Shown here: one piece after another, positions 22,955-36,662 of the stretch | Position numbering within the stretch: position 1 is the first letter of the stretch | Layout: every line of letters begins with the position of its first letter | Assembly (NCBI RefSeq): GCF_008831285.2 | Contig: NC_045145.1 | Location: 23,312,802-23,372,801, forward strand | Direction: 5' to 3' | From: Nymphaea colorata | Lineage: Eukaryota; Streptophyta; Magnoliopsida; Nymphaeales; Nymphaeaceae | Length of the DNA: 60,000 nt | Notes under the pieces: model-generated | What the model was told of the DNA's origin: nothing | Database searches by the model: none | The model's input: only the letters and a program-made list of their open reading frames with translations | Made by a program: the position numbers and the translations under genes

Positions 22955-23643
22955 GGCAAAAGTTGGTGGAGTTAGCCACCCTTGTTTGGAGGTCATACTG
23001 TGTGCCTGAGTTCCTGTCTGGCATTTTTATCTTAGTTAATGTGCCTAGATAACATAAAGAACTCGCTGTGTCAATGTCTGAAAGGAAAGCAGCATTGGCA
23101 AGAAGGAAGAAATCATCAAGGGAAGACAAAGACAAAGTCAGACATGAGACCTAAACTTAAAAACTCAAACAAGGCTGCTCATACACGACACCGTAAACCG
23201 AAAGCAACTGTCTACCAACTCTAAATGGTCCTAGTAAATTTGATACTAGCAGAGCATACAGCAGCAGAAAGGGAAAAAAAAACGCAGAATGCAGATTACA
23301 TGTCAAAGCTACAAACCAGGCAAAGAAGGCGTCAACAGCTAATTACCATTTTCAGCTTGTCTGCAAATAGAGCACGTCACATCTCGATTCTTCTGTGATT
23401 TTTGCATGGTGCAGAAGAAACACCACTTGCATCCATCGTTTTCACCAGCAATTGGACTTGGAGAAAATTTAATTGCCTGTCTGTCATCTGGCTGGTATGT
23501 GCGTCAAGGGTTAGATTTATCCAATTCGAAGTCGAATCTGATTGTTTTGGTTTGAAAAAGAGATTAATATCGATTGATGACTACAATTCAGGCTTTGCAT
23601 GTTCAGGATTGCATCTGAATTTTAGTCCAAAGCTGAAAAAACA

Positions 23644-23733
23644 AAAGACTTAATAATATTCTGAAGACTACCTGTAGATCTCGGATGAAAAGACTTAATA
23701 GTATTCTGAAGACTACCTGTAGATCTCGAATGT
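23644..23733. repeat. 45-bp tandem duplication specific to unit A
   Basis: AAAGACTTAATAATATTCTG plus the following 25 bases through GTAGATCTCGGATG occurs twice, at 23644-23688 and 23689-23733, with two differences. Unit B has only one corresponding copy, so it arose after the units separated. Confidence 0.85.
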
Positions 23734-24628
23734 AACCTATGTGTAACCAGACTTGGTTTTGCAAAGTATTCATCCGACTTTTGTCCGAACACTGCTTGAA
23801 ATCGATCTTATTACATCATATCCTAGCATTTGAAGTCTTAATACATCAGATCCAGATCCGAATAAAACTTGGATAACGATCTGGCCAAAGTTCAACCAGC
23901 TTACATCCCACGTAGACTCGTAGTTTTATGCTCATGCTTATCATGTTTGTTTATAGTAAATGACAAAGGAAGGATGATCCTCGAACAGGTTGTAGAATAT
24001 GCCTTCCTTCTTTGACCCTTTCTCATTTAAGCTTTTTGGACCTTTCGTGTCTCTTTACGCCAAGCCAAGCGAAAATTCCCAATCACCGCCGGGGAGTACT
24101 CCTTGGTTTTAGTTCACCTCAATCCAATCCTTAGACCCAGCAAAAATTTCTGACTACCGCTGGGGAGTGCACCTTAGATTTAGATAATCTAAATATCATA
24201 GAATACTCACAAAAAGTTTTCTAAATGCCAAACGTTTATTTAAGTAATTCCATAAACCAAAAAATTTGTTGTGCACTTGGAAAGTTTATGTTCTAATGAA
24301 AGAATGTAATATTAATTATCTGTCAGTATATGTACATAAATAATATGCCATGCCCAAAATTTATTTTTTTAAATGAATTAGATATAAATTTTTGAACTAT
24401 TTAGTTTCAATTTCCTTTTTTTTAACTCTTTAATTACCATGTACTGATGTACAGCTAGCCCACAACGTTCTAATTCGTCTAATAAAAAGTCAATAGATCC
24501 CAATCAACAAGATCGCTTTATCAATTTGATTCCCATGAGCACTATTTTTATAGATTACAAATGATGAATATAAGACAACCTCAGTGTACGATTATTCACT
24601 TAGATCCAAAAGCCACCTTGACACTGAG

Positions 24629-24712
24629 GGCAAAGTTTAAGTACCTTTTTTGGGTGCCAAACTGAATTGTCAAGGGCAAAGTTAAAGTACTTTTTTGGGT
24701 GCCCAAACTGAG
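24629..24712. repeat. Tandem duplication of about 46 bp
   Basis: GGGCAAAGTTTAAGTACCTT followed by TTTTGGGTGCCAAACTGA is repeated after an ATTGTCAA spacer as GGGCAAAGTTAAAGTACTTT with TTTTGGGTGCCCAAACTGA. It sits in the upstream flank of unit A. Confidence 0.8.
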
Positions 24713-25461
24713 ATTAAATTAACAAAATAGCACTATGGGAGAAATTTTAGCTATTGCAAGTTTGAGATATTGCATAGCACATCTAATGCATCCCCTTGGT
24801 TATTGTTCGATCATAGTAAAAGAGCGTGCTACGTGTCATCATTTATGGTTCTGTCTGCCCTTTTTTTTAGACATTAGTTCACCTGTTCTTATCTATATTT
24901 ATCGATCGAGAATCATGTCGGACAATTTCCGATTCAGTATTTATGTTTTAGACCTTGTTCAAAGTTTTAAAGAGCGTTTTATACAAAATTCAACGTGGAA
25001 CATGAGCAGGTAGGACACTGAAATAATTTAAAAGTCATCGCGCTACTTGAAATAACGCAAAAAAAAGAGGCTTAAAAATATATAAAATGGCATGCGTTAA
25101 TGGTGGGCGATAGCTTTGTTTGGTATGTTAGTATAAGTTGACTTTTAATTCTTATATATGTCCAAGATATTGCTGCAAGAATTATCACATTAGAAACAAT
25201 ATTCTTCCGTTCCACCATAAAACGGCACCACATTGTATATGCAATGCGGAGCAAAGCGTTACACATATAATAACACTTCTAACAAAAATAAATGTAAGGG
25301 CAATGCTTCTTATGAGTAGGGAGTAGGAAAGAAATTCACCAACCTCATTGCAACAACCATGAAAACTAAAATATTTGTCGGCAAACCCATCAGGGCAGTC
25401 CCAAGGCTTTAAGGTTGAGTCGTCAATATGGTTTTTGTCCCTTTTATATAACTATATATAT

Positions 25462-26283
<822 letters not shown>

Positions 26284-26816
26284 TACCGATCACAAACGTT
26301 TTTTAGGATTTCAAATTAATAAAAACTGAGGCTGAGTAGGAGAAGTCTCATCCTATGTGGCATCGTTGCAAGCAAGTGAAACTTTTATTTAACTTGGTTT
26401 TCTTGTAAAGTTGGTGCAGGTCACTAAGATGCACGTCCATACCATATATGTGCGTGTGTGTGTGGGGGGTTAGTCTCTGTGTGTGTATCTTCATCATTTG
26501 ATTTGCGTGAGTAATATCATCCATCATTTTCTGGTTGTGGAGAAAACCAGCAAAAGTAAGAAGATGGCAGCTAGGATTAGTCTTGACTTTTTGTCCAGCT
26601 ACTTGAATCATATTCTGGCTTAACAAAGTTAGGACTAGGGAAAGGAGAGATTGAGTCTTGATTCTTCAAGCTAAGGCAGAAATCAATCTGCCCATTAGGC
26701 ACAGTGGTGACTGCATTATGCATAATGATGGCAGGTATATATATGCAACCAGCATGTTAACAGAAATAATGATCAGCCAACAGGCCTATGTCCACTACTT
26801 TCTCTTTTCCAACTAG
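26284..26816. other. Non-coding stretch left of the copia 3' LTR
   Basis: No gene recognised. There is a GT-rich patch near 26450-26485 (GTGCGTGTGTGTGTGGGGGG). The five bases ACTAG at 26812-26816, next to the LTR, would be the surviving half of the copia target duplication. Confidence 0.4.
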
Positions 26817-27103
26817 TGTTCTTTTGGTAGAAAGATTCATTTATGTAGAAGAAATATATAAGGGGTCTCTTTGAGTAGTTACAAGATATTTATTATCATT
26901 TCTAATTCTTAAGAGACATGACTTTTCATCTTTCAAGCAATTCACTTTGATTGATGAAAGTTGATTCTCTCTAAAAGTCTTCGTAATTGATGAAGGTTGT
27001 TTTTCTCCAAAAGTCTTATTGATTGACGAGAGCTAATTCTTTCTAAGAGTCTCCTTGGTTGACTAGGAATGATCTTTAAAAGTCTTCATTATTTTTGTTA
27101 ACA
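26817..27103 (-). mobile_element. 3' LTR of a decayed copia retrotransposon
   Basis: On the minus strand the LTR starts TGTTAACAAAAATAATGAAG just after a purine tract (AGCGGGAAGA) that follows the end of the RNase H domain, and appears to end ACCAAAAGAACA at 26817. This gives a 287-base LTR with TG...CA ends. No second copy is visible to the right of the element, so the 5' LTR is missing. The left boundary is judged only from the CA end, so it is less certain than the right one. Confidence 0.55.
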
Positions 27104-30100
27104 TCTTCCCGCTAGCTCAATGCACAAGTAATGAGACTAAGCTTGCTAATTATTTGACAATGGTGTTGCTTACTAAGTGACTTAGTTAAAATATCAGCAA
27201 CTTGATCTTTGGATGAGATGTACTGAATTTTCAAATCTCCTTTAGCTAGTTTTTCTTGAACAAAATGAACGTCAATCTCTATGTATTTGTTGCGGCTATG
27301 ATACACAGGATAAGTTGCAAAATACGTTGCACCGATGTTGTCGCACCATAATATGAGAGGTTGTGATTGAGGAACACTAAGTTCTTTCAATAGAAATTAT
27401 AACCACATGATTTCAGCAGCAGTATTGACAATAGGTCGATACTCTGCCTCAGTGCTAGAACGAGAGACAACTAGCAGCTTTTTTGCACCCCATGAAATTA
27501 AATTGGATCCAATAAATACTGCATATCTACCTGTAAACTGTTTGTCATCAAGACATCCGGTCCAATCTGCATTACTATAAGCATTAATATTAAGAATTGA
27601 ACTAGGTCTAATAACATGACCATAATCAATAGTGCGCTTCAAATATCTTAGGATTCTCTTTACGGCATTCCAATGGCCGTCAGTAAGATGTTGCATGTAT
27701 TGACAAAACTTGTTGACAACATAAGAGATATCTGGGCGAGTCATAGAATAGTATTGAAGAGCTCCAACAATTCTGTGATAAAGAGTTGGATCATGAAAAT
27801 TTGATCCAGTTTGAGCAGATAAAACAAGGAGCATGTCATGAGAGTTGAAACTGCCTTAGTTCCAAGCATACTTGTTCTTTTGAAAAGCTTCTTGAGACAA
27901 TATTAACTTATTGTCAATTTTTATTGCTTCTATGTCCAAAAAGAAATGAAGTTCACCTAGATCTTTAAGAGCAAACTCACTTTTGAATTGACAAATAATT
28001 TTATGAATATATTCTGATGAGCTTCTTGTTATGATCATGTCATCTACATATACCAAAACATATACAAGTATTTCTCATTTTTTTTAAATAAAAAAGATGA
28101 ATCTATTTGAGTTCCTTGAAAACCAAGATTTTAGAGGAATAGGCTAAGATGGGAAAACCATGCCCTAGAGGTCTGTTTTAAACTATGTAGAGTATGTTCA
28201 AGCTTGCATACATGATTTGGGAAAGAATGATTTTGAAATCCAGGTGGTTGAACCATATAAACTTCTTTTCAAATAGATCCATATAGAAATGCATTTTGAA
28301 TATTCAGTTGATGTATTTTTCATTTGTGATTAATAGAAATAGTCAATACTATCTGAATTGTAATAGGTTTCTCAACAGGACTGAAAGTTTCAGTATAGTC
28401 AATTCCTTCTTTTTTATTATACCTCTTGGCGACGAGTCTAGCTTTGTATCATTCCAATGATATAATGTGATTTGTTTGATTTTGATTTTGAACATTCATT
28501 TACATCATACAATGTGTTTGGCTTCTTTATTTGGAATAAGTTTCAAAGTATTGTTTTGAATTAGATTATCATACTTCTTCTTGCATGGTCTTCCTTCAAT
28601 TTTCATTTGCATATGCATCCTTGAAATTTGAGGGTTTTTTGTTTTCAATTAAAGTGGTGACAAGAACTTTTGAAAGAAAGTATTTTCTAGAAAAATATGT
28701 ATATAACTCATTGTATTTAGGATTGTGCTTGAAGGTTCCTAATTAAGATCTAGTAGTCATAGGATAAACTCATTCTTGATTTGAGTCATTTTCATTGGAT
28801 TGGGTTGGCTCCTCATTTCTAAGAGTTTCAGACTGAGATTCACTATTTGTTTCAGATTGATGTAAGGGTTCCCCTAACATTGTGGTAGTACTAGATGATG
28901 ATATTGTAGGGTTTGAAAACTGATATTTATGAGGGAATGTTAAAATGATAGTTTGGTTTTGCCTTTCTAGAACTTGAATTATGGTTTCTTGAGTATTAAT
29001 AAAAGGAAATTTTCTCTTATTAAATTAGACATGTTTCGAAATATAGATTTTACTGGTTTGCACAACCAAATAATAATACCCTTTATGTTGATGAGAATAG
29101 CCCAAAAAAACACATCTTTCAAATCGGTAATCTAATTTATTTTTCTGATAAGCTCTTAAACAAGAAAAACATTCACATCCAATGATTTTGAGGAAGCATA
29201 ATCATGTGTCTCTTTGAACAATTTTTTCAAAGGAGAAGCAAAATCAAGAATCTTTGTTGGCATTCGGTCAATGAAATAAATTGTAGTATAAAAAACATAA
29301 GACCAACAGTTCTTAGGAATATGACCTTATGCTATTAGAGATAAACATGTTTCAACAATATGTTTGTGTCTCCTTTCAGCTGCTCTATTTTGTTCAGGGG
29401 TATAAGGACATAATATTATATGTCTAATCTCATTATCGACAAGATATGGTTGAAACCCTTAAAATTCTTCTCTCCAATCTGAGTCAAAATATTTTATCTT
29501 TTGTCCAGTGACATATTTAGAAAGTGCCTTGAAAGCTTTGAAAGTATGGCTAATATTCGTTTTTTTTTTCACCAAATAAATCCAAGTATACATTAAAAAA
29601 ACATCCATAAAAATCATATAATATTTGAAACCATTCACACTCTCCACTAAAGCCCCATACATTAGAACAAATGAGTTCAAGCAAGTATTTCACCTTATTT
29701 GAAATAGCGTTAAATAGAAGTTTATGGCTCTTAACTTTTTGACAATGTTTACACAAATAGTTTAAACAATCATCATAACAAGACAAATCACACTTGTTCA
29801 AAACATTCTTAACAATGGAAAATGAATGGTGACCAAGTCTTTTGTGTTACTGCCCAACCATCTGTCTTTCTCCAAGCTAAGCTTCCTTTGTCTTGCTACC
29901 AAGATCCATCTTGTATAGCCCATGACTGCTAGTTCTTTGATGAAAATTTTTCCTTGTTCCCTGCTTAATATAACACATATTATGATGATATTCAAAATAA
30001 ACTACATTATCCTTAGAAAAACGTTGTAAAACAAGTTTGTTGTTCTTTTAGGCACATGGAGAAGATCATTTAACACTAAGTTTTGAGATGTCTTTAAAGA

Positions 30101-31086
30101 ACCAGTATGAAAAATTCTCAAACCTGATCCATCTTCAATTTTTACTACATGTCCACCTTTGTATTTGGCATGAATCAACATGTTGTTGATATCATTGGTG
30201 ATGTGATGAGTCACATTGAAATCACAATACCAATTGTCATCTCAATGTCTTGATTTAGAGTACTAGAAGAAACTGCATGATATGCTTGAGACGATGTTGT
30301 CTCTTTTTCTTTAAGCAAGTTAGTATATGAGCAACAAAACTTTGCAATATGACTAACTTTTCAACATATTTGGCACACAAGACGATCACCTTTATATTAT
30401 TCATTTTTTCGTCCTCCTCCTCTAAATTGGTAGTTATTTCTACCACGACCTCTATAGTTGGTTTGTTTGTTGTAAACTTGTTTTGAGACAAGATTTACAA
30501 CAGGCATAATAGATTTAAGAGCTTGAGAATCATCTTCTTTTAATTTGGTTTCTTGTATGAGAAGAAGTCCGTGAAGTTCATTCAAAGAGACAGGGTCCTT
30601 TCGAGTTTCCATGCTGACTTTAGGGCAAGATATTGACTTGGCAATCCTTTAAGAATTTGAAGAACAAGATCATCTTCATCAATAGGTTTGGATGCAATGA
30701 GTAGTTGATGAGCAATAACATTTACTTTGTTTATATAAACATTTATACAACTAAACCCTTTTTTTAAATCTTAAAACTATGATTTTAACTGCATTATTCG
30801 AGCCCTGGATTGAGCAGCATAGGACTGCTTAAAAGCACCCCAAACCTCTAGAGAAGTTTTTTGGGAGTCATGGCCTTTAGCAAAGGGAATTTCTGTAACA
30901 ATTGACCTCTGTCCTCCAACCAGCACCCTGAGGGAGCCTATCCACTTTGGTTGTTAGAAAAGATGGCAATATTTGTTGAGTCCAATAATGTTAAACTCTC
31001 ATTTCAAGAAGAATGCAATCCTCTACATCACTGAATGCTATTAACAGATTAGTACTTGTTGGGGTTCTCTTATATATAAGAGCCAT
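27104..31086 (-). pseudogene. Decayed copia gag-pol, 5' truncated element
   Basis: Minus-strand pieces appear in copia order. Gag lies at about 31086-30400. A zinc knuckle near 30370-30320 (CQIC, HIAKFC) has a stop in place of one residue. The protease region lies at 30214-30002, where the active-site DSGAT is replaced by DFNVT. Integrase-core pieces lie at about 29800-29360 (DSDW, PYTPEQNRAAERR). RT follows with YVDDMIIT at about 28050, then the C-terminal RT and RNase H from 27834 to 27112 (ADWTGCLDDKQFTGRYAVFI, SSTEAEYRPI, LWCDNIGATYFA). Many stops and frameshifts separate them. No 5' LTR or primer-binding site is visible. This is an old, dead element between cystatin units A and B. Confidence 0.85.
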
Positions 31087-31439
31087 AATTAGAAGAAAAA
31101 AAAAACTAATCAAACATTAGCTGAAGTCAAACTTGAGAAATAAAATACATTAGCTAAAATAAAATAATGCAATATCATGATAGAGGGTAATCTTGAAACT
31201 AAAAAAAAAATGCAACTAACATTTTGACTAAAGTACTTCAAGTACTAATTTGATGGTTTCCATACATAGTATAACTATTATTAAAAAAATTACCATAGAT
31301 GGGCCCTTTTCTGAAACTACAAGTAAAACCTTTGCTAGGAATGAGACTCTCTCTCCCTCTCTCTCTCTCTCTCTCACTTGCTTCTTTTTTTTAATTGTTC
31401 TATTTGTGCAGTACAATAACTCAATACGCAAGGGTTCAG

Positions 31440-31517
31440 GCCAGCATTGGAACATCGATACTCAAGCCGGCATTAGAACATCGATACTCAGGCCGACATT
31501 AGAACAACGATACGTAT
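31440..31517. repeat. 26-bp tandem repeat, three copies
   Basis: GCCAGCATTGGAACATCGAT plus ACTCAA is followed by two variants, GCCGGCATTAGAACATCGAT plus ACTCAG and GCCGACATTAGAACAACGAT plus ACGTAT. The array lies just left of unit B. A (CT)n run sits nearby at about 31349-31376. No function is evident. Confidence 0.85.
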
Positions 31518-31969
31518 CCGCTGGCAGCAATAACTCAATAAAGCATGTTTTTTCTACTCTTCAGGAAGCAGATTTTATTTCCCCAATATTCTCAATTTAT
31601 TTTGGCAAACACTAATATGTTCCAGCAAGAAGGACTTCAGTAGCTAATGCAACATCATGTATGGGGCATAGGTTCGTTGCTACTGCAGCTTCAATAAAGG
31701 AAGTATGTGAAAGAATTGATTCAAAGTTGTTGACAATATTGAACCAATGAGACCTTGATAAAAAAAAACCATCTACTGAGCACGTTTTGACCAAAAACAT
31801 AACAACTAGAGAAAGGTCCGTATAGGTCATGAATCAAATGTAACGAGAACCGTGTAAGTTCTCTGCAGACATGCACATAAAAACATGTCCATTGTTTTAA
31901 TTCGAAGCCTTACGCTCTGGCAACCCTCTAATCGACCAGTTCTCTTCTATAGAATCAATTAGACGAACA

Positions 31970-34900
31970 GTTTTTTATGTTCATTCTCCTTGAATAAACA
32001 AATTATAGAAGTTCAGAAGATATAAAATTAGTACGCTAAGTTCTAGTTGTGTTGCATAAGCGGCACCTGTCAACATATTTTTAACAAGCAGGACTAACGG
32101 GATTGTAGATTGATATAAGATCAACAACATACACATGGCAAACACAAAATGAGAACATTGACGTGAGTTGATGTACCATTACATTCAAGTTACATAAAGA
32201 CTTAGATAGCTCACATAAGACCATTCTTTTATTCTTTATTACGCTGAACTGGCATTCTTTATTACGTCGATCGAGCTGCATCTGCTTCAATATACATTAT
32301 CATTGAAGCACAAGCTTCAGCTATATGAAGCTGAAGGCCATCTATATTGGATAGAAGTAACCGAAGTTGTGGACGGGAGGGTAGCCAAGTGCTGATAGAT
32401 CTTCCAGAACTTCTGTTTTGTACTTCTTCCCACTCCACACTATAATGATAACCCGGTATATGTAATGGCGGGTTCCGCGTTCCAGAACTGAGCAATCCCT
32501 CACAGCCCAAAACTTGAGGTTACCATTATTCTGTTTTGTACTTTTTGTATTGTTGAGATGGTTGGCAAGTTGGGTTAGGCTGCCATTTTGGAGGCCGTGG
32601 CTGCCAAGCGCCGCCAGAGGAGTGAAATAACCGAACTTGTGCACCGGAGGGTGGCCGGGCGCGAAGAGATCTTCCAGGACTTCGGTTTCGTACTTCTTTC
32701 CACCATCAACAATGGTGAAAAAGTGATACGTATACTGCCGGTTCCACGATCTAGTACATGGCAATCCTCCACTGCTACAAACTTGAGGTGGCCATCTTGA
32801 TGTTGTTTGTTGTACCTGCTTACAGCAAATTCACCAAGCATTTTGGTACTTTGGGTGTGGTTTACAAGACGGGTTATGAACCCAATCAGAAGATGCAGCT
32901 GGAGATAGAAGAACCATGGCCGCAATTAGGAGCAGAGCCCTTGATGGAAGGAGGTGACCCAAGATGGTATGATGGAAGGAGTCAAGGAGGTGACCCATGA
33001 TGGTATGGGAATACTACTGCGTACTGTGAGTTGGCAGGGCTAGAGGAAGGGAAGTTGTAAGGAAGAAGAAATGGTTGAAGGGATGATGAGAGATGCTAAT
33101 GTTTTAAGTGATTATTTATGGGACAAAATCTGGTAGAATTAGTCACCCTTGTTTAGGATTCATACTGTGTTCTGGGTGACTAGGTCTGAGTTGATGGTCG
33201 ATCTTTCCTGTCTCTGGCATTTTTGTTTTAGTTAATCTGCCTGGGTAGCATAAAGAATCATCGAGTCAATGTGTGAAAAGAAAGAAGCATTGGCAAGAAG
33301 GAAGAGCACATCAAGGGAAACAAAGACAAAGTCAGGCATGAGACCCAAACTTAAAAACTTAATCAAGTTTGCTCATACATGACACCGTAAAGTAAAATAC
33401 CGCAAGCAATTGTTTAAGAATACTTACTCATGCTCTTTGGTATTGGGAACAGGGGTGTGAGTGTTCCATGAATCTGCTACAAAATTGGGGTAGATTTGTT
33501 ACTTAAAAAGTAACCCATGAATCTACTCTAATTTTGAAATAGGTTCCTGATGTTCCTAGACGGCCCTAAATGGTCCTAGTAAAATTTGAAAATAGCAGAG
33601 CATAAAGCAGCAGAAAAAGACAAACAGAATGCAAAATACATGTGAAAGCTACAAACGTCCAAAGAATATAAAATTATGAGGGCGTCAAAGGCTGATTACC
33701 ATTTTCAATTTGTCTGCAATTAGAGAACGTCAGACCTCGATTCTTCTGTGATGTTGCATGGTGCAGATAAAACCACCACTTGGTCCATCGTTTTCAATGG
33801 CAATTGGACCTGAAGAAAGTTTAATTGCCTGTCTTTGATCTAGGTGGTATGTGCGTCAAGGTGTTAGATTTATCCAATTTGAAGCTGAATCTTATTGTTT
33901 TGGCCTGATACATCGATAACTTCAATTCAGGCTTTGTATGTTCAGGATTGCATCTGAATTTTAGTCCAAAACTGAAAAAGCAATAGACGTTATAATTTTA
34001 TGAAGAAGGTCTCGGATGTAATCTACTTGTCAGAGACTTGGTTTTGCAAAGTATTCATCCGACTTTTGTCCGAACACTGCTTGAAACTAGTCTTATTACA
34101 TCATATCCTAGCAATTGAAATTTTAATACATCGGATCCAGATCCAAGTAGTTGAAGCCTTATTGCATAAGACTTGGCTGCAGACCTCGTCAAATTAATTT
34201 CAACCAGCTTACATCCCATATAGTTTTGTGCTCATGTTTATCCTGTTAATTTATAATTGATGCCAAAGGAAGGATGATCCTCCAACAGCTGTAGAATATG
34301 CCTTCCTTATTTCTTTTTCTGTTTAAATTTTTTGCTTTCGTGTCTCTTCAGACTAAGCCAAGAAAAAAAATTCCAATTACCTCCGGCGAGTACTCTCTGG
34401 GTTTAGTTAATCTATGGGTTTAGTTAATCTAAATCTAATCATGGGTTAAAATTCCTGACCAGCAAGTGCAGTTTGGGGACAGATTCACAAAACACTCGTA
34501 GAGTGTTGCAGCCGCCAAACGATCTGTTTTGTTTAGGTAAATCCATCGACTAAAAAAAATTGACTTGCATTTGGAATGTTTATGTTCTGATCAAGAATGT
34601 AATATCAATTATATGTCAGTATATGTACATAAATAATATGCCATGCCCAAAGAATATTTTTTTAAATAAATTAGATATAAATTTTTGAACTGTTAAATTT
34701 CATTGCATTCTTTTTAAACTCTTCAATTACCATATACAGCCCACACTACATTATAATTTCGTTAATAGAATCAATAGATCCTAATTAACAAGATCCTATT
34801 AGAAACTTTCAAGCTAACCGACAGGCATGGTGTGTAGCTGGCAGGTGGGCGAAAGTCCAATCATCTGTTCAATTTTCACGGGCACTATTCCTCTAAATTG

Positions 34901-35790
34901 TAAATGGTAAATGCGAGATACCATAGTTGACGAGTGAACTCTGCTCCCTACGTAAGTCCAGAAGCAGCCTTGACCCTGAGGGCAGGGAATTGGTGTCTTG
35001 GACGCTCATAGGATGGTAAAAGAGCTTGCTACGTGTCATCATCTATTCTTCTCTTTGCCCTTTTCTTGAGACATTAATTTACCTGTTCTTATCTCCATCT
35101 ATCTATCGAGAATCCAAATCCAACCTCGCAACGTTTAGGATTCGGTACACAAGAAATTAACATCTCAAAACCACGAAGATTTCTCTGTTTCTCCAGTCGT
35201 TAATTATGTGCAAACCAGATTTAAGTACCATCAATTACCCATCATTATGTCCGATGGTTTCGGATCGATTTAATAATTATAATATGGTCAAAGTTTTGAA
35301 GAGCATTTTATACATTTAAAGATTCAACGCGGCCGGCCTTTTGATACTATAGCTAAGGATCAACCATATTTAACTTGCAAAAAGAATGAGCAGGTAGGAT
35401 ACCGAAATAATTAGAAATGTCTTCTGGCATATACTCGAACCAACGCCAAAAAAAAATAGTTTAAAATATATATAAGGGCACGCGTCATACGTTACGAATT
35501 TTACGAAAGCAACCCTAAGTTCCAAAATGGGAAGTACTTGTTCAATTTTGGATAGGCAAGATGATGATGAACGATGGAGCAGGAAAAAGTTGACTTTTAA
35601 ATTCTTATATCTGTCGCCTTAGAACATGGATAGGCAAGATGATGATGAACTATCGCCTTAGAAACAATCTTCAGTTGATATATGCAACGCGGAGCAAAGC
35701 GTTACGCATTATAATATCATTTCTATCAAAAATAAATGTTAGGGTTATGCTTTTTATGAGTACGGAATGTGAAAGAAATTCACCCCTTTA
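31970..35790. repeat. Duplicated unit B (carries the broken cystatin-like gene)
   Basis: Same order of blocks as unit A, from TTATGTTCATTCTCCTTGAA through the gene, CAAAGTATTCATCCGACTTT, AATAATATGCCATGCCCAAA and AGCGTTACGCATTATAATAT to GTGAAAGAAATTCACC. Near its right end it has an internal duplication not seen in A, in which GGATAGGCAAGATGATGATG occurs at about 35553 and again at 35628. Units A and B match over a longer distance than either does with C. Confidence 0.8.
32342..32998 (-). pseudogene. Broken two-domain cystatin-like gene
   Basis: Homologous to the gene at 22.2-22.8 kb over both domains. From the ATG at 32998 an in-frame insertion of about 42 bases repeats the start region, so the signal peptide is duplicated in part. 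A one-base gain before the helix motif brings a TGA at 32833-32831 after 55 codons. A one-base loss follows the GTG of the DRGTG motif, and domain 2 has lost about 27 bases including its LGEFAV helix. The second half remains readable to VHNFGYFYPI and a stop at 32342. The TATA box is changed from TATAAATA to CATAAATA (33120-33113). The breaks are independent, so loss of function is secure. Confidence 0.88.
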
Positions 35791-36025
35791 GGGGCACCGA
35801 TATATTTAATCAATAATCAAATGCTTGAACATAGCAATGTAAAAATGAAGATATTTTATAAGGCTGGTGTTGCATTGCACCCACATTTGGATATGTACAA
35901 AACAAGCCAATGTTGTTGTGTGTCGGATAGTTGTTGAATGGCTAAAATTTAGAATTTGTCATAAACCATTTTTCCATGATAAAGGTTGGTTAATACGAAT
36001 CTAATGATTATTTTTTAAGGATAAA

Positions 36026-36344
36026 TGAAGAATTGAAATAATGTAGAGTTTGAACAGAGCTTGGAGAGAGTGAGAGAAGGCATTTTACATGGTTCGGCAA
36101 AGGTTGCCTACATCCACGAACAAGGAGATCAATCTTTCCTTGATGGTTCGGATGATATGAATTACAATCGTTCTCTCCTTTATACAACAAGAATAAGAAA
36201 GTTACATTAGTTGCTTAAAATAAGATGAACATTAGATCAACGTTCAAAAAGAAGCCCAACCAAGCACCTTCCTTATTCATTTAATTAGTGAATAAGGCAG
36301 TCGATCTCCCAACAAGGCAATTGATCTCCAACGTCATTTTATCA
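36026..36344 (-). repeat. 3' LTR of the full-length copia element
   Basis: On the minus strand it begins TGATAAAATGACG and ends CTTCA. It is the longer LTR and contains the region around 36160-36228 that is deleted from the other one. It contains the block GGTTCGGCAAAGGTTGCCTA, which is also found in altered form at 49.3 kb. Confidence 0.92.
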
Positions 36345-36662
36345 CTCCCCCTCAAGTGGAGAGTGGATGTTGTAGCATCCCCACTTGTCAGTTGCGAATT
36401 GTAGTTTTGCTTTTGTGACTCCTTTAGTTAAGGCATCAGCAACTTGTTCCACTCCACTTATGTGAGGAGTTTTGATGTCACCAGTTTCAATCTTTTCTCT
36501 GACATAATGACAGTCGATTTCAATGTGCTTTGTCCTCCCATGAAAGACGGGATTGGTGGAAATATATATAGCAGTTTGATTATCACAGAATAAATGCATG
36601 GGCTTTGAAACTTCAAGAGTTAATTCTTCAATCACGTTCTTGGTCCAAATAAGTTCACTAGT
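36342..36662 (-). pseudogene. copia RNase H C-terminal part, after an in-frame stop
   Basis: Contains SKPMHLFCDNQTAIYISTNP, FHGRTKHIEIDCHYVREKI and QVADALTKG, the conserved C-terminal RNase H part of copia polyproteins. It is separated from the upstream RT/RNase H frame by a TGA at 36665-36663 in the same frame, so the polyprotein would end early. Its stop overlaps the edge of the 3' LTR, as is usual for these elements. Confidence 0.9.

Larger units (their letters stand above)
21690..25340. repeat. Duplicated unit A (carries the two-domain cystatin-like gene)
   Basis: Unit A begins near TTGTGTTCATTCTCCACAAA and ends near GAGTAGGAAAGAAATTCACC. Matching blocks occur in the same order and orientation in units B (31.97-35.79 kb) and C (42.9-46.2 kb): the region left of the gene, the gene and promoter, the block with GCAAAGTATTCATCCGACTT, and the block with AATAATATGCCATGCCCAAA (A and B). 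Divergence is large enough for many substitutions and indels. This is a segmental duplication around the gene, not a retrocopy, because promoters and flanks are included. Confidence 0.8.

Noticed and set aside
31030-31110. 5' LTR and primer-binding site for the decayed copia element
   Set aside because: No sequence matching the 3' LTR at 26.8-27.1 kb was found to the right of the gag start, so the element is treated as 5' truncated.
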